Source: [Clostridium] leptum DSM 753
GTDB taxonomy: Bacteria > Bacillota > Clostridia > Oscillospirales > Acutalibacteraceae
Assembly (NCBI GenBank): GCA_000154345.1
Contig: DS480343.1
Location: 1 to 64,000 of the forward strand
DNA: 64,000 nucleotides
Reading direction: 5' to 3'
Shown: positions 1-8,715 of the stretch, one piece after another
How the letters are laid out: every line of letters begins with the position of its first letter
How positions within the stretch are numbered: the stretch's first letter is position 1
Position numbers and translations under genes: made by a program
Notes under the pieces: generated by a model
Database searches by the model: none
The model's input: the letters and a program-made list of their open reading frames with translations, nothing else
Told to the model about the DNA's origin: nothing

Positions 1-46
1 CAATTCTGCCTAATCCGTCAATCGCGCGAAAATACTGCACAGCCAT
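1..46 (-). CDS. AbrB-like transition-state regulator, N-terminal end only
   Basis: The reverse strand starts at an ATG (44-46) and encodes MAVQYFRAIDGLGRI before running off the window edge. The RAIDGLGRI segment is typical of the N-terminal swapped-hairpin DNA-binding domain of AbrB/SpoVT-type regulators. A GGAGG sits just upstream of the ATG. A second, decayed copy of the same gene lies at 29975-30187 with a nearly identical 165-base leader, and that copy supports the reading. This copy has CAG at codon 4 where the other has TAG, so it looks intact as far as it is visible. The target genes cannot be told from the sequence. Confidence 0.7.
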   Translation of the reverse strand, partial: MAVQYFRAIDGLGRI

Positions 47-213
47 TACCTCCAGAAGATTAAATTTTCAATTCCCGCCTGGATTGTTCCAGCGGTTCCT
101 AGATAGATTATAAAGCCCGGCTTCACCGGGCCAGTTTAACAGCCTAAAGGTACCTGGGAGAAGTGCGCCCTTTTTTAGAAGCGCCCCGACAAAACTGCCG
201 GGGCGCTTTTTCC
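47..213 (+). ncRNA. Candidate structured RNA or abrB leader, copy 1
   Basis: These 167 bases recur at 30188-30354 with about ten differences by eye, although the flanks differ. The plus strand has a promoter-like TTGTTC / 17 bp / ATTATA, a perfect GCCCGG-CTTCA-CCGGGC hairpin, and an intrinsic terminator at 180-210, so it could encode a ~100-nt RNA. Read on the minus strand it would be the 5' leader of the abrB-like gene. No known RNA family was recognised. Confidence 0.35.
180..210 (+). terminator. Intrinsic terminator
   Basis: A GC-rich stem AGCGCCCCG (180-188) pairs with CGGGGCGCT (199-207) and is followed by TTTT. The second copy at 30321-30352 keeps the stem although its loop differs. 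Confidence 0.7.
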
Positions 214-384
214 ATTTTCCCCCTCTCGCCTCCCCCTCTCTCACACTCTCTCCCCTACACACTCTCCCCCAGGATTTACCGGCTGGGAAAGAACAAAGCC
301 CTTACAGCAGGAAGTTTTTTCTAGTTTTCCACCGAAAAAATAAATTTTCAACAGAGCAAGCGAAAGGATGAGGAAAACAGGAAC

Positions 385-1299
385 ATTGGAGTCGATCATG
401 GGTACTACGCAGTCAAAACCCGGCATTTTTCCTTCCCAGCCGGTATCACAGCTTACCGGTACGAACCATATACCCTGCAAAACACGCTGGAATACCAGGG
501 AAAGTATTATGTGTGCGGAACCGGCAGGCAGCCGCTTCTGAGAAACAAAATGGAAAACGACAATTATTACCTTTTGACCTTAGCAGCCATCGCAAAAGAA
601 ATCCAGCAGCGCGGAGAAAAAAGAGAATGTGCCGTGAACCTTGGCGCGGGTCTGCCCTTGGCCGGATTCGGACGAGAAAAGAAAGCGTTCCGGGAATATC
701 TGCTCCGTTCTTCCTAGCCGGTAAACTTCAAGTTTGAAGGAATCTCCTATCAGGTGACCATTCAGGACGTCAGACTTTTTCCACAGGGCTACTCCGCCAT
801 TGCCGTTCACCCAGAATTAATACGGGGAGAACCCTCTGTGCTCCTTATGGACATCGGAGGCTGGACCATGGACCTCATGCGGCTGGACAATGGAATCCTC
901 GACGCCTCCGCCTGCCGAAGCCTGGAGCTAGGCATGATCCGATGCATCGATGAAGCGAAGGAACAGGTCCGCCGGGAAACAGGCTTGTCCGTTACCGACG
1001 CCCAGGTGGAACGTGTGCTGGCAGGACAAAGCTGCAGCATGGACGAGAATGCCCGGACTATCGTTCAAAAACAGGGGCGAATTTACACAGAAGCCCTGCT
1101 GTCCGCAGCCATGGAAGCAGGCTTCGATTTAAAAGCAGTCCCGGCAGTGATGCTGGGCGGCGGAGCCTCCGTGATCCAGCGGGGAATCCGACCCCAGGAC
1201 GGCCTGCGGCGGGTTTTTACCCTTTTAGACGATAAAGTAAACGCCGAAGGTTTCGAGCGGATTTTGGGCCAGTTTTCGGGCGGTGTGAGCAAGAAATGA
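385..1299 (+). pseudogene. ParM/StbA-like actin-family plasmid segregation protein, broken
   Basis: One reading frame from about 385 to 1299 encodes an actin-like ATPase of the ParM/StbA type. IGVDHGYYAVKTRHFSFPAG is the N-terminal phosphate-1 region, MDIGGWTMDL the phosphate-2 region, and LGGGASVIQRG the adenosine-region glycine loop. The frame is cut by a single TAG at 715-717, with clear homology on both sides (REYLLRSS, stop, PVNFKFEGISYQV). There is no in-frame ATG at the 5' end: the nearest ATG (368) is out of frame, which suggests a second lesion. The part after the amber codon could be made from an internal start near 754, but it would lack the first nucleotide-binding motif. ParM proteins form filaments that segregate plasmids, so this is probably the relic of an integrated plasmid or mobile element. 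Confidence 0.75.
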
Positions 1300-1502
1300 G
1301 CAGGCCCCGTTTTTCATTCCGTCCCAACCTGCAGAACGAAGAACACAGAAAAAGGAAGGTTTCTTGCCGAAGGGCAAAGTCAGGGCGAGGAAAATATACC
1401 AGCACATACTCGTTATCGGAGAACACCGCTTGCGGGGGATGTGGTGCTATGTACCGTAGAACCATGTGGATTAAACGGGACAGAACAAGGGAAGATGTAT
1501 GA
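1296..1502 (+). pseudogene. Degraded small partner gene of the ParM-like gene
   Basis: An ATG overlaps the ParM-like stop codon (ATGA) and opens with MSRPRFSFRPNLQNEEHR, which reads like a real protein. After about 19 codons the composition becomes implausible (many Arg, Lys, Ser and Cys), while more protein-like segments appear in the other two frames (FLAEGQSQ, then IYQHILVIGE). This pattern suggests at least two frameshifts in a short gene that was translationally coupled to the ParM-like gene, possibly its DNA-binding adaptor. The adaptor role is inferred from position only. Confidence 0.4.
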
Positions 1503-1824
1503 CGATAACCGCCTTGAATTTGGTACCAAGTATTGCTGTGATGTTTTCAATAACAACCGGAATGAAAAGCAAATAACAAAGAGCTTTCGTCTGAAAATTC
1601 GGGTTGGAAGTCCCACCTTTTTGCGGATAGAGTGTTTTTTCGATATATGGAATTCAATACTGATTCCATGAATTTCTTGTGGGTTTTGTAAATGATTTAT
1701 GATATGATTTATTTTGGATTATCAAAATTAATACAAAATTATGAAAATAGTAAGTTGATTTTTGTTAAAATACATAAGAAAATGAAATTGTATCATTAAA
1801 AAATATAAATCATGGAGGGGTACG
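1503..1824. other. Intergenic region, no gene seen
   Basis: Nothing convincing is encoded here. The last 150 bases are very AT-rich and must carry the promoter of the dehydratase gene at 1825, but no -35/-10 pair with good spacing stood out. Confidence 0.5.
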
Positions 1825-2985
1825 ATGAAAATATCAGCAATCAAACCTTTTGCAGTAAAAGGAGGATTTCGGTACTGGGTATTTGTGAAGGTGGAAACAG
1901 ATACTGGACTTATTGGATGGGGCGATGCCAGCGATTGGGATGCGCCGTTTTCAATTACTGAGGCAGTGCGTTATCTGGAGCCTTTCCTGATTGGGAAAGA
2001 CCCCTTTGATGTGGAAAAAATTTGGTGGAATAACACACAGATTTTCAAACGAATGTGGGGCGGGATTGCGTGGAAGGCCATGAGCGGAATTGATACGGCG
2101 CTATGGGATATTAAAGGCAAGGCGTTGGGGGTTCCCGTATGGCAGCTTTTAGGTGGAAAAATCAGGGATCGCCTTCGGCTGTACTGGACCCACTGTGGAT
2201 CTGCCCAGTTTGCCCATCACCAATACTTAAATAGCCCGCGGCTTCGTTCTATCGAGGACTTAAAGAAATTCTGTGAACGGGTTGCCCAGAGCGGACTGAC
2301 TGCTTTAAAGACAAATATTATGGCGATGAATGGAACGCCGCTTTACGGGGTTCCACGCGAAGAAATTTTCACGGGAAAAATTTCTAATGAAGAGGTAGAA
2401 ACAGCGTGTATGGAAATAGAAGTTTTCCGGAAAGAGCTTGGAAATAAATTTGGAATTGCGTTGGATACGGCGTTTGATTACAGGTTGGATGGCGCCTTAA
2501 AATTAGCTAGGGCGTTGGAACCCTATGATATGATGTGGCTGGAAACAGAAACCTTTGACGTTAATGCCCAGGAAAGATTGACTCATTTGACAACTACCCC
2601 AATAGTCCATGGAGAAAGCCTTTACGATTTACATGGTTATCTACCCTATCTGCAACGACATGCCCAAAAAACCATTATGGTCGATTTGGCCTGGAACGGA
2701 CTGACAATGGGGAAAAAGATCGCGGACTTGGCTTTGACATTTGATACGGCGGTCTCTCCCCATAACTGCCATAGCCCGTTAACGACCTTTGTGGCTGCGC
2801 AATTCTGTGCTTCCGTCAAAAATTTCGATATTCTGGAAATAGATTACGATGATGTGCCGTGGCTGGATGAATTGATCACAGAGAAAATACAAATTGAAAA
2901 CGGATATTTACTGGTACCTGAGCGACCGGGACTTGGCACGGATCTGATCGAAGAGAAGCTTTTGGAATATGCAGTAGAAAGATAA
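1825..2985 (+). CDS. Enolase-superfamily sugar acid dehydratase (mandelate racemase/galactonate dehydratase-like)
   Basis: This 386-residue protein has the N-terminal capping domain (KVETDTGLIGWGDAS) and the (beta/alpha)7-beta barrel of the mandelate racemase/muconate lactonizing enzyme group. The likely Mg ligands are the Asp in IALDTAF, the Glu in WLETETF and the Glu in VHGESLY. A Lys in LKTNIM and a His in SPHNCH are the candidate acid/base residues. It lacks the FHGR motif of the second dehydratase at 15847, so its substrate is probably a different sugar acid. A strong GGAGGGG site precedes the ATG. It is followed by a lactonase, which fits conversion of an aldonate to a 2-keto-3-deoxy acid. 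The exact substrate cannot be read from sequence. Confidence 0.85.
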   Translation: MKISAIKPFAVKGGFRYWVFVKVETDTGLIGWGDASDWDAPFSITEAVRYLEPFLIGKDPFDVEKIWWNNTQIFKRMWGGIAWKAMSGIDTALWDIKGKALGVPVWQLLGGKIRDRLRLYWTHCGSAQFAHHQYLNSPRLRSIEDLKKFCERVAQSGLTALKTNIMAMNGTPLYGVPREEIFTGKISNEEVETACMEIEVFRKELGNKFGIALDTAFDYRLDGALKLARALEPYDMMWLETETFDVNAQERLTHLTTTPIVHGESLYDLHGYLPYLQRHAQKTIMVDLAWNGLTMGKKIADLALTFDTAVSPHNCHSPLTTFVAAQFCASVKNFDILEIDYDDVPWLDELITEKIQIENGYLLVPERPGLGTDLIEEKLLEYAVER

Positions 2986-3004
2986 AAGGAAGGAAAGATG
3001 GTAA

Positions 3005-3859
3005 ATGGAAAGATATGTAGCGGAAAAAGTGGAGATTGGCCTCAAAATGAGGTTAGGGGAAGGGCCAGTATGGCAGGCGGATACCAACACGCTAAGCTGG
3101 GTAGATATCCTCTCGGGAACACTCCATATATTGCAGGGCGACCGGGTGCTTAGTATTGAAACCGGTCAATATATCGGGGCTGCCGTTCCTGTCGCTTCGG
3201 ATGGGCAGTATCTGGCAGCGCTTACCACTGGCTTCTATCTAATGGATAAAACCGGTTTGATTGATAAAATCGGCAGCCCATTGGATATGCCGCTGCGATG
3301 CCGGTTTAATGATGCCAAATGCGATCGGAAGGGCCGGCTTTTTGCTGGAATCATCGGGCTTTATGGTGACGAGGGAAAAAAGGGCAGGCTTTACTGTTTG
3401 GAGAATGGTGCCATCAGCACGGTTTTAGAGGGTATGGTGCTACCTAATGGGATGGATTGGGATGACGACAGAGGACTTTTTTATATGATTGATACGCCCA
3501 CTGGAACAGTGGAAGCCTACGAGTATGACGGGGAGTCAGCCCATGTTTCCCATTCCCACACTGCCGCCGTGATAGAAGAGGGCGTTCCCGATGGTATGAC
3601 GCTGGACGCGGAAGGCAACCTATGGGTTGCGCAATGGGGTGGCGGAAAGGTGTGCTGCTATGCGGCTGAATCCGGCAGAAAGATTGCCGAGATAGTCCTT
3701 CCCGCGTCTAACGTTTCATCTTGCTGCTTTGGAGGGAGAGACTTAGACTGCCTTTATATTACAACGGCCACATCCCCCGGGGAGGAGGGCTCCGGTTATC
3801 TCTATCAAACGAAAACAGGGTATCGTGGGAGGAAATCATATTGTTATCAAAATAAATAG
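3005..3859 (+). CDS. SMP-30/gluconolactonase family lactonase
   Basis: This 284-residue protein is a six-bladed beta-propeller of the SMP-30/Gnl/LRE family. Four family landmarks are visible: the metal-binding Glu in LGEGPVW, the Asn in CRFNDAKCD, the Asn in LPNGMDWD and the Asp in VPDGMTLD. Such enzymes open sugar lactones (gluconolactone, galactonolactone and relatives) to aldonic acids. It lies 19 bp after the dehydratase, so the two are cotranscribed. In the pathway it would act between the dehydrogenase (SDR at 13318) and the dehydratases. There is no signal peptide, so it is cytoplasmic. The C-terminus is slightly short and divergent for the family. Confidence 0.87.
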   Translation: MERYVAEKVEIGLKMRLGEGPVWQADTNTLSWVDILSGTLHILQGDRVLSIETGQYIGAAVPVASDGQYLAALTTGFYLMDKTGLIDKIGSPLDMPLRCRFNDAKCDRKGRLFAGIIGLYGDEGKKGRLYCLENGAISTVLEGMVLPNGMDWDDDRGLFYMIDTPTGTVEAYEYDGESAHVSHSHTAAVIEEGVPDGMTLDAEGNLWVAQWGGGKVCCYAAESGRKIAEIVLPASNVSSCCFGGRDLDCLYITTATSPGEEGSGYLYQTKTGYRGRKSYCYQNK

Positions 3860-3923
3860 GCGGTAAAGCACATTGCTGCGGGAAAAGTCATGCCGCGACG
3901 GGACCGGTGGGAGGGAAGAGGTA

Positions 3924-5486
3924 ATGAAAGAATTAAGGTTGGTTATTGTTGATGATGAGGAATTAGCAATCCAGAATTTGGAGGAACAAATCGAAGCAAT
4001 CAATGGCCCCTATCGAATTGTTGGAACCGCCCGAAATGGCGTGCAGGCTTGGGAATTGCTACAAAAAGTCAAGCCAGATGTGGCGTTTATCGACATTAAA
4101 ATGCCAGTTCTGACCGGGTTGGAACTGGCAAAGAAAATCAAAGATGAACATATGAAGACAGAAGTAGTGCTGGTTTCGGCCTATCAGGAGTTCGAATACG
4201 CCAAACAAGGGATCGAACTGGGTATCTGCCAGTATATCCTCAAGCATGAGGTGGGGAGCGCTTCCCTAAGTAAGCTGCTGGAGCAGCTGTGGAATAAATG
4301 GAATACCGAGCAAATCACCACCACCTTTTCCGTGCAAAGTATTTTGGGTGCGATCGTCAACGGCGCTTATGTCCAGTCGCAGATCAAAGAACATTTCATA
4401 AAAGCCAAGGAGGAGCTAAAGACCTTTTCTATCCTGATGGTACAGAGAAATGCTCCGATTCACTTTGCCAACAGCGGCTCTTTTTTGGAGCAGCCGTCAC
4501 CTGTGAATGTTGAGGAAATCCTGATTCGAAAAAAGGAGGAACTCCATCTCATAGCGGTTCTTCCCTATCATGGAGCCCATGTTCTCCTCTTCCATAAGCC
4601 CTTTGAAAGCTATCTGCTTCGGATGGGTTTTTTGCAGCAATATGCCGATGAGATCATAGCGTTTCTCAAGCCGTCTGTCCAAGGCAGCCTTAGTGTGGTT
4701 GCGGTGATGCGTGAAATCACCCTGGATGAACTCTCTCCAATTGTCCAGGCAGCGTACAGGGAACTTGACAAGCTGTCAGTCTTAAAAAGGGATTCCTTTC
4801 AGATTTTAAATTTAAAAGAAGATAACCCGCAAAAGCAGGCCGGTTCGCGTATGCCGGTCAAGGAAATTCTGATTCATTGCCTGGAAGAAAGAAAGCTAGA
4901 GCAGGTAAGCAGCCGCTTAAACCGAATACAGGAATCGTTAACGGCAGGAAAATACAGCAGAAGCGGACTGGAAAGGGTTTTAAAAGAATTATATGAGGCT
5001 TTGCAGGGATTCCGTAAGCGTCAAAACTTGCCCCCGGTGGAATATACTGTTTTAAAAAAGCCAGACGCATATTGTATCAGCGAAGCGGTTGATTGGTTCC
5101 GGGAAGCGGTGGAGTTTACCATCTCTGAAACAGAAGGGCTGATTCATGTTACTTCCAAAAAACTGAAGGAGGCGCTGGCCTATATCCAGGACCATTTTAC
5201 CGAAAGCATCACCCAGCAGCAGGTAGCGGAAGCGCTTGGATTCAGCAGCGTTTATCTGGGGTTGCTTTTCCGTAAGGAGATGCAGTTGTCATTTCTGGAA
5301 TATGTGACAAAATGTAGGATTGATAAAGCCAAGTACTACCTGGTCCATACCAATAAAAAAATCTATGAGATTTCAGACCATGTTGGTTATATGACCAGTC
5401 AATATTTTAGTAAAATTTTTAAACAGCAGACAGGGATGACGCCGGCGGAATACCGTGAACGCGGAGGAAAATCGGATGAATATTAA
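3924..5486 (+). CDS. YesN-type response regulator with AraC HTH output
   Basis: A receiver domain (VIVDDEE, acidic pair Asp10/Asp11; phosphoacceptor Asp57 in FIDIKMP; Lys in ILKHE) is followed by a long linker and a C-terminal AraC/XylS double helix-turn-helix (ITQQQVAEALGFSS ... IYEISDHVGYMTSQYFSKIF). The length of 520 residues is normal for YesN-like regulators. The ATG at 3924 has GAGG just upstream; an in-frame start further upstream at 3873 lacks a ribosome-binding site. It overlaps the sensor kinase gene by 11 bp. By context it should activate the ABC transporter at 7342 in response to an extracellular carbohydrate. Confidence 0.92.
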   Translation: MKELRLVIVDDEELAIQNLEEQIEAINGPYRIVGTARNGVQAWELLQKVKPDVAFIDIKMPVLTGLELAKKIKDEHMKTEVVLVSAYQEFEYAKQGIELGICQYILKHEVGSASLSKLLEQLWNKWNTEQITTTFSVQSILGAIVNGAYVQSQIKEHFIKAKEELKTFSILMVQRNAPIHFANSGSFLEQPSPVNVEEILIRKKEELHLIAVLPYHGAHVLLFHKPFESYLLRMGFLQQYADEIIAFLKPSVQGSLSVVAVMREITLDELSPIVQAAYRELDKLSVLKRDSFQILNLKEDNPQKQAGSRMPVKEILIHCLEERKLEQVSSRLNRIQESLTAGKYSRSGLERVLKELYEALQGFRKRQNLPPVEYTVLKKPDAYCISEAVDWFREAVEFTISETEGLIHVTSKKLKEALAYIQDHFTESITQQQVAEALGFSSVYLGLLFRKEMQLSFLEYVTKCRIDKAKYYLVHTNKKIYEISDHVGYMTSQYFSKIFKQQTGMTPAEYRERGGKSDEY

Positions 5487-7170
5487 GTGGCAGATTTTAA
5501 CCAGAGTAGGAGCGATCCTTGTTAGCTGTTTGCTGATCGTCTCTATGGTGGTAACGATAATCTTCATCAAGCAGGGGGAGGAGAATGTTTTAGAAGAGCA
5601 AAACACTCAGGTGCTGCAGGCGGCCCAGCAGATTGACAGTATGATTAATGAAATACAGGTTTTCGCCAATAACATGATAATTGACCCTAGTGTGCAGCGG
5701 GCGCTGTTTGGTTCTTCTGGAAAGCAGATGTCCCAGGGAGAAGCTTTTTATCTGGCGGTCGAACAGCTGAAGAATTTTAAGGCGCTGAGAGACGATATCC
5801 ACAGTATCGCGTTGGTCACCAAGGATAACCAGATTGTGTGGGAAACCAAATTGAGTGACGGCGATTATTTCAAAGAACTGATGAGACAGGAGTGGTATCA
5901 GGAAATCGGGAAAACCTCCCACGCGCAGTTCAGTACGATTCACGAGGTTGCAGACGCAAACGGGCATCGTTCCAAAACCCTCAGCTATATCGTACCCGTG
6001 TATAATATGCAACAATATCAAAAGGCAAAGGGCTATATTATCATTAACCTGTTTCCGGATAAATTTGAAAATCTACTTCAGGTATTGGAGCCGTCTTACC
6101 ACCAGATCACATGGAGCCAGGGCGGTAGGACGATCTTAACAAAACGCTTTACGAAAAACGCCGAAAACAACAGTAATTTCATCGAGCAGAAATATAAGGA
6201 GACAGATCTCTGCGCATACGCCAAAAATTCTTCCATCTCGATTATTAACCCTTCCCTTATGGCGGAATTTTTGGTTATCCTGGCTTTGCTGGTTGCCGGG
6301 CTTTTAATTATGGTACCCACCATCAAATACATTGTTGAGCCGTTAAAAACCTTATCGGATTTTATGGACGATACCAAGGCGAATTATAATCCGCTGAGCC
6401 AAATTGTAGTTCCCCCTGTTTCTAAAAAACATACGGCGAAAGAAATTATCGTACTCAACCAAACCTTTTCCAATCTGCTTCAGGAGTTGCATGAACAGAC
6501 GGAACGCCGGGTAGAGTATGAAAAAAAGATGCAGCAACTCCGTACAGAGATGATTTTATCTCAGGTAAAGCCTCATTTCCTTTATAATACGCTAAATTCC
6601 ATTTCAATTATGGCTAGGCAGAAAAACGCGAAAAATATTGAAGATATCACACAAAGCCTGATCACGTTGCTGCAGAAATCCATTGTTTATGAAGACCAGG
6701 AAATGGTCTGCACACTGGGCGAGGAAATAGAAATGCTGAAGGAATATACCACCATTCAGCAGTACCGCTATCAAGATAAATTTTCCGTCGATATTGATAT
6801 CTCGGATGATTTACTTTCCTATCCGGTTCCCCGGTTTATATTGCAGCCCATTGTAGAAAATTCTATCTTCCATGGAATAACTCCCAAAGCCGGGCAAGGC
6901 ACAATCTGGATTTCGGCGGCGATTACAGAAGAGCATTTTGTTCTGCTGGTGGACGACGACGGCATTGGGATGGAAGAGGAAAATATCGTATCCGCCCTGG
7001 ATAACCCTTCTGATGAAAAACTCCAGCTCACGGTGAAAGGCTCTATTGGATTAAAAAATCTGAAAGAACGCCTGGAGATCATTTACGGTGAAAAGGCCCA
7101 GATCGTTATCCATACCCAGCCAGGCGTTGGATTCAGTGTAGAGATACAGATTCCATATACAGAAAATTAA
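5476..7170 (+). CDS. YesM-type sensor histidine kinase
   Basis: The protein has a transmembrane helix at about residues 9-31, an extracytoplasmic sensing domain, a second helix (LVILALLVAGLLIMV, about 262-280), a HAMP-like linker, a phosphoacceptor motif (VKPHFLYNTLNS) and a HATPase domain (PIVENSIFHG, DDDGIGM, GSIGLKNLKERL). This is the LytS/YesM family. The ATG at 5476 follows GGAGG at good spacing; a GTG at 5455 is possible but would place the GGAGG inside the gene. It is the partner of the response regulator just upstream and probably senses a sugar outside the cell. Confidence 0.92.
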   Translation: MNIKWQILTRVGAILVSCLLIVSMVVTIIFIKQGEENVLEEQNTQVLQAAQQIDSMINEIQVFANNMIIDPSVQRALFGSSGKQMSQGEAFYLAVEQLKNFKALRDDIHSIALVTKDNQIVWETKLSDGDYFKELMRQEWYQEIGKTSHAQFSTIHEVADANGHRSKTLSYIVPVYNMQQYQKAKGYIIINLFPDKFENLLQVLEPSYHQITWSQGGRTILTKRFTKNAENNSNFIEQKYKETDLCAYAKNSSISIINPSLMAEFLVILALLVAGLLIMVPTIKYIVEPLKTLSDFMDDTKANYNPLSQIVVPPVSKKHTAKEIIVLNQTFSNLLQELHEQTERRVEYEKKMQQLRTEMILSQVKPHFLYNTLNSISIMARQKNAKNIEDITQSLITLLQKSIVYEDQEMVCTLGEEIEMLKEYTTIQQYRYQDKFSVDIDISDDLLSYPVPRFILQPIVENSIFHGITPKAGQGTIWISAAITEEHFVLLVDDDGIGMEEENIVSALDNPSDEKLQLTVKGSIGLKNLKERLEIIYGEKAQIVIHTQPGVGFSVEIQIPYTEN

Positions 7171-7201
7171 AAAATATATACAAAATTATAGATATATTAT
7201 G

Positions 7202-7231
7202 TTAAATTACTGTTTGTTATATAGGTATAAT
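7202..7231 (+). promoter_or_regulatory. Probable promoter of the ABC transporter operon
   Basis: TTAAAT (7202-7207), an 18 bp spacer, and a consensus TATAAT (7226-7231), 110 bp before the binding-protein gene. The poor -35 box fits a promoter that needs an activator such as the adjacent YesN-like regulator. Confidence 0.5.
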
Positions 7232-7341
7232 GGTAATGGGAAAACTGATCGAAATAAACAGCAAAGGGGTGAAAAAAGAAGGCTGGAAAAGGTGTTTGTT
7301 TGAAACATTATTTTCGTTATCATGAAAAGGAAGGGATCTAT

Positions 7342-8670
7342 ATGAAAAAGTTTTTAAGCATGAGCTTGGCGGCATTATTGGTTGTTTCCATAGCCGGCTG
7401 TTCTTCCACGGAGGAACCCGCCAGCAGTTTACCCAGCGCCTCAAGCGCTTCCAACGAGGCTGCGTTTGGGTATAATACCGAGATCGAGGCCAACCTGACT
7501 ACCTGGACCTGGGATACCGGCGGCGTTGACCTGGAAATGAGCGTGATCCAGAAAAAATATCCTGGTATTAATATGGAGTATACCGTGGTCGCCGGCGAGG
7601 ATTATTTGAAAAAGATCCAGACCACCGTCGCCTCTGGCAGTGAATTGCCGGATATTGTAAACGCGGATGGGTTCTGGCGCGGGAAGCTTTACAATATGGG
7701 CATTCTGGAACGCCTGGATGCGGAGCCGTATAATTTTGACCGTTCCACGGTATTTGACTATGCCGTGCCGTATATGGTAACTGAACAGGACGAAGTGGTC
7801 GGAATTGTAAAACCTGGTTCCCCGGCGGGAATGGCGTACAGCGCGGACCTGACGGAAAAGTATCTCGGGACCAGCGATCCGGACGAACTGGAAAAAATGC
7901 TTCCAGATTGGGATTCCTTTATTGAAGTGGGAAAAGAAGTTCTGGACAAATCAAACGGCGAAGTGAAAATGCTGTCCGGATATGATGAGCTTTATCAAAT
8001 TATCGGCTATCAAAACGACGCGCCTTACATTGTGGACAATAAATTAAACCTGGAAGAAAGCATCGGGCCGGCGCTGAAACGAATGATTGAAATGCGCGAC
8101 GCTGGGATCCTTGCGAATCTTTCCAGCGAAAGTTCCTCCCATAATGCTTCCTATAACAACGGCACGGTTCTGTTTTATCCCTGCGCTACCTGGTCTATTC
8201 GTTGGCGGCTCCAGGAAAATGATCCTGACGGCGCCAGAAACTGGAGGCTGATGACCCCGCCGGAGGGCGGCTTTAACTGGGGCGGCGGCGCCGGCTGCAT
8301 CACCAAGGACAGCAAAAACAAAGAGGCCGCGTGGATTGTTTTAAGAGAAGCCGGATTGTCTACCGATTGCGCGATTGCATATATGAATGAGCTGACATGG
8401 TTCTCCATCTATAAAGAAGCATACGATACGCCGGAACTGAAGAGCTTTAACCTGGATTACTTAGGCGGCCAGGATATTGTGGACTTTTTCGTAAAAACCA
8501 TCCCCCCAACCATTAAAAACCGCGCCTGCACCTCCAATGACGCGGCCGTTGAGTCGGCTGTTGCGCTGGTGCGCACCGATATGCTGACCAATACCTCCGT
8601 TACCTACGAGTCTGCCATGAAACAGATTAAAAATGATCTGGAAATGACCATCCCGGGCCTGACAGAATAA
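7342..8670 (+). CDS. ABC sugar transporter substrate-binding lipoprotein
   Basis: A lipoprotein signal peptide (MKKFLSMSLAALLVVSIAGC, lipobox SIAGC) is followed by a low-complexity Ser/Ala linker and a family-1 extracellular solute-binding domain of 442 residues in all. Tryptophan-rich segments (TTWTWDTGG, WRGKLY, GGFNWGGGAG) are typical of carbohydrate binding. It stands at the head of a binding protein-permease-permease set, with a GGAAGGGA ribosome-binding site. A start at 7300 is possible but would disrupt the signal peptide. The ligand is not known; the neighbouring GH2 enzyme and oxidative pathway suggest a beta-linked oligosaccharide. Confidence 0.92.
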   Translation: MKKFLSMSLAALLVVSIAGCSSTEEPASSLPSASSASNEAAFGYNTEIEANLTTWTWDTGGVDLEMSVIQKKYPGINMEYTVVAGEDYLKKIQTTVASGSELPDIVNADGFWRGKLYNMGILERLDAEPYNFDRSTVFDYAVPYMVTEQDEVVGIVKPGSPAGMAYSADLTEKYLGTSDPDELEKMLPDWDSFIEVGKEVLDKSNGEVKMLSGYDELYQIIGYQNDAPYIVDNKLNLEESIGPALKRMIEMRDAGILANLSSESSSHNASYNNGTVLFYPCATWSIRWRLQENDPDGARNWRLMTPPEGGFNWGGGAGCITKDSKNKEAAWIVLREAGLSTDCAIAYMNELTWFSIYKEAYDTPELKSFNLDYLGGQDIVDFFVKTIPPTIKNRACTSNDAAVESAVALVRTDMLTNTSVTYESAMKQIKNDLEMTIPGLTE

Positions 8671-8715
8671 ATAAACCCACTGGGAAATAAACGAAACGAG
8701 GAAGAAAGTGATGTC

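Noticed and set aside
715..717. In-frame TAG codons in several broken genes (715, codon 4 of the abrB copy, 48577) as a sign of amber recoding
   Set aside because: Intact genes in the window end in TAG (for example at 22405, 25629 and 26697), and the affected genes show other damage, so ordinary nonsense mutations explain them.
5590..6021. Long minus-strand ORF of 143 codons inside the histidine kinase gene
   Set aside because: It is the shadow of a well-supported gene and has no family features.
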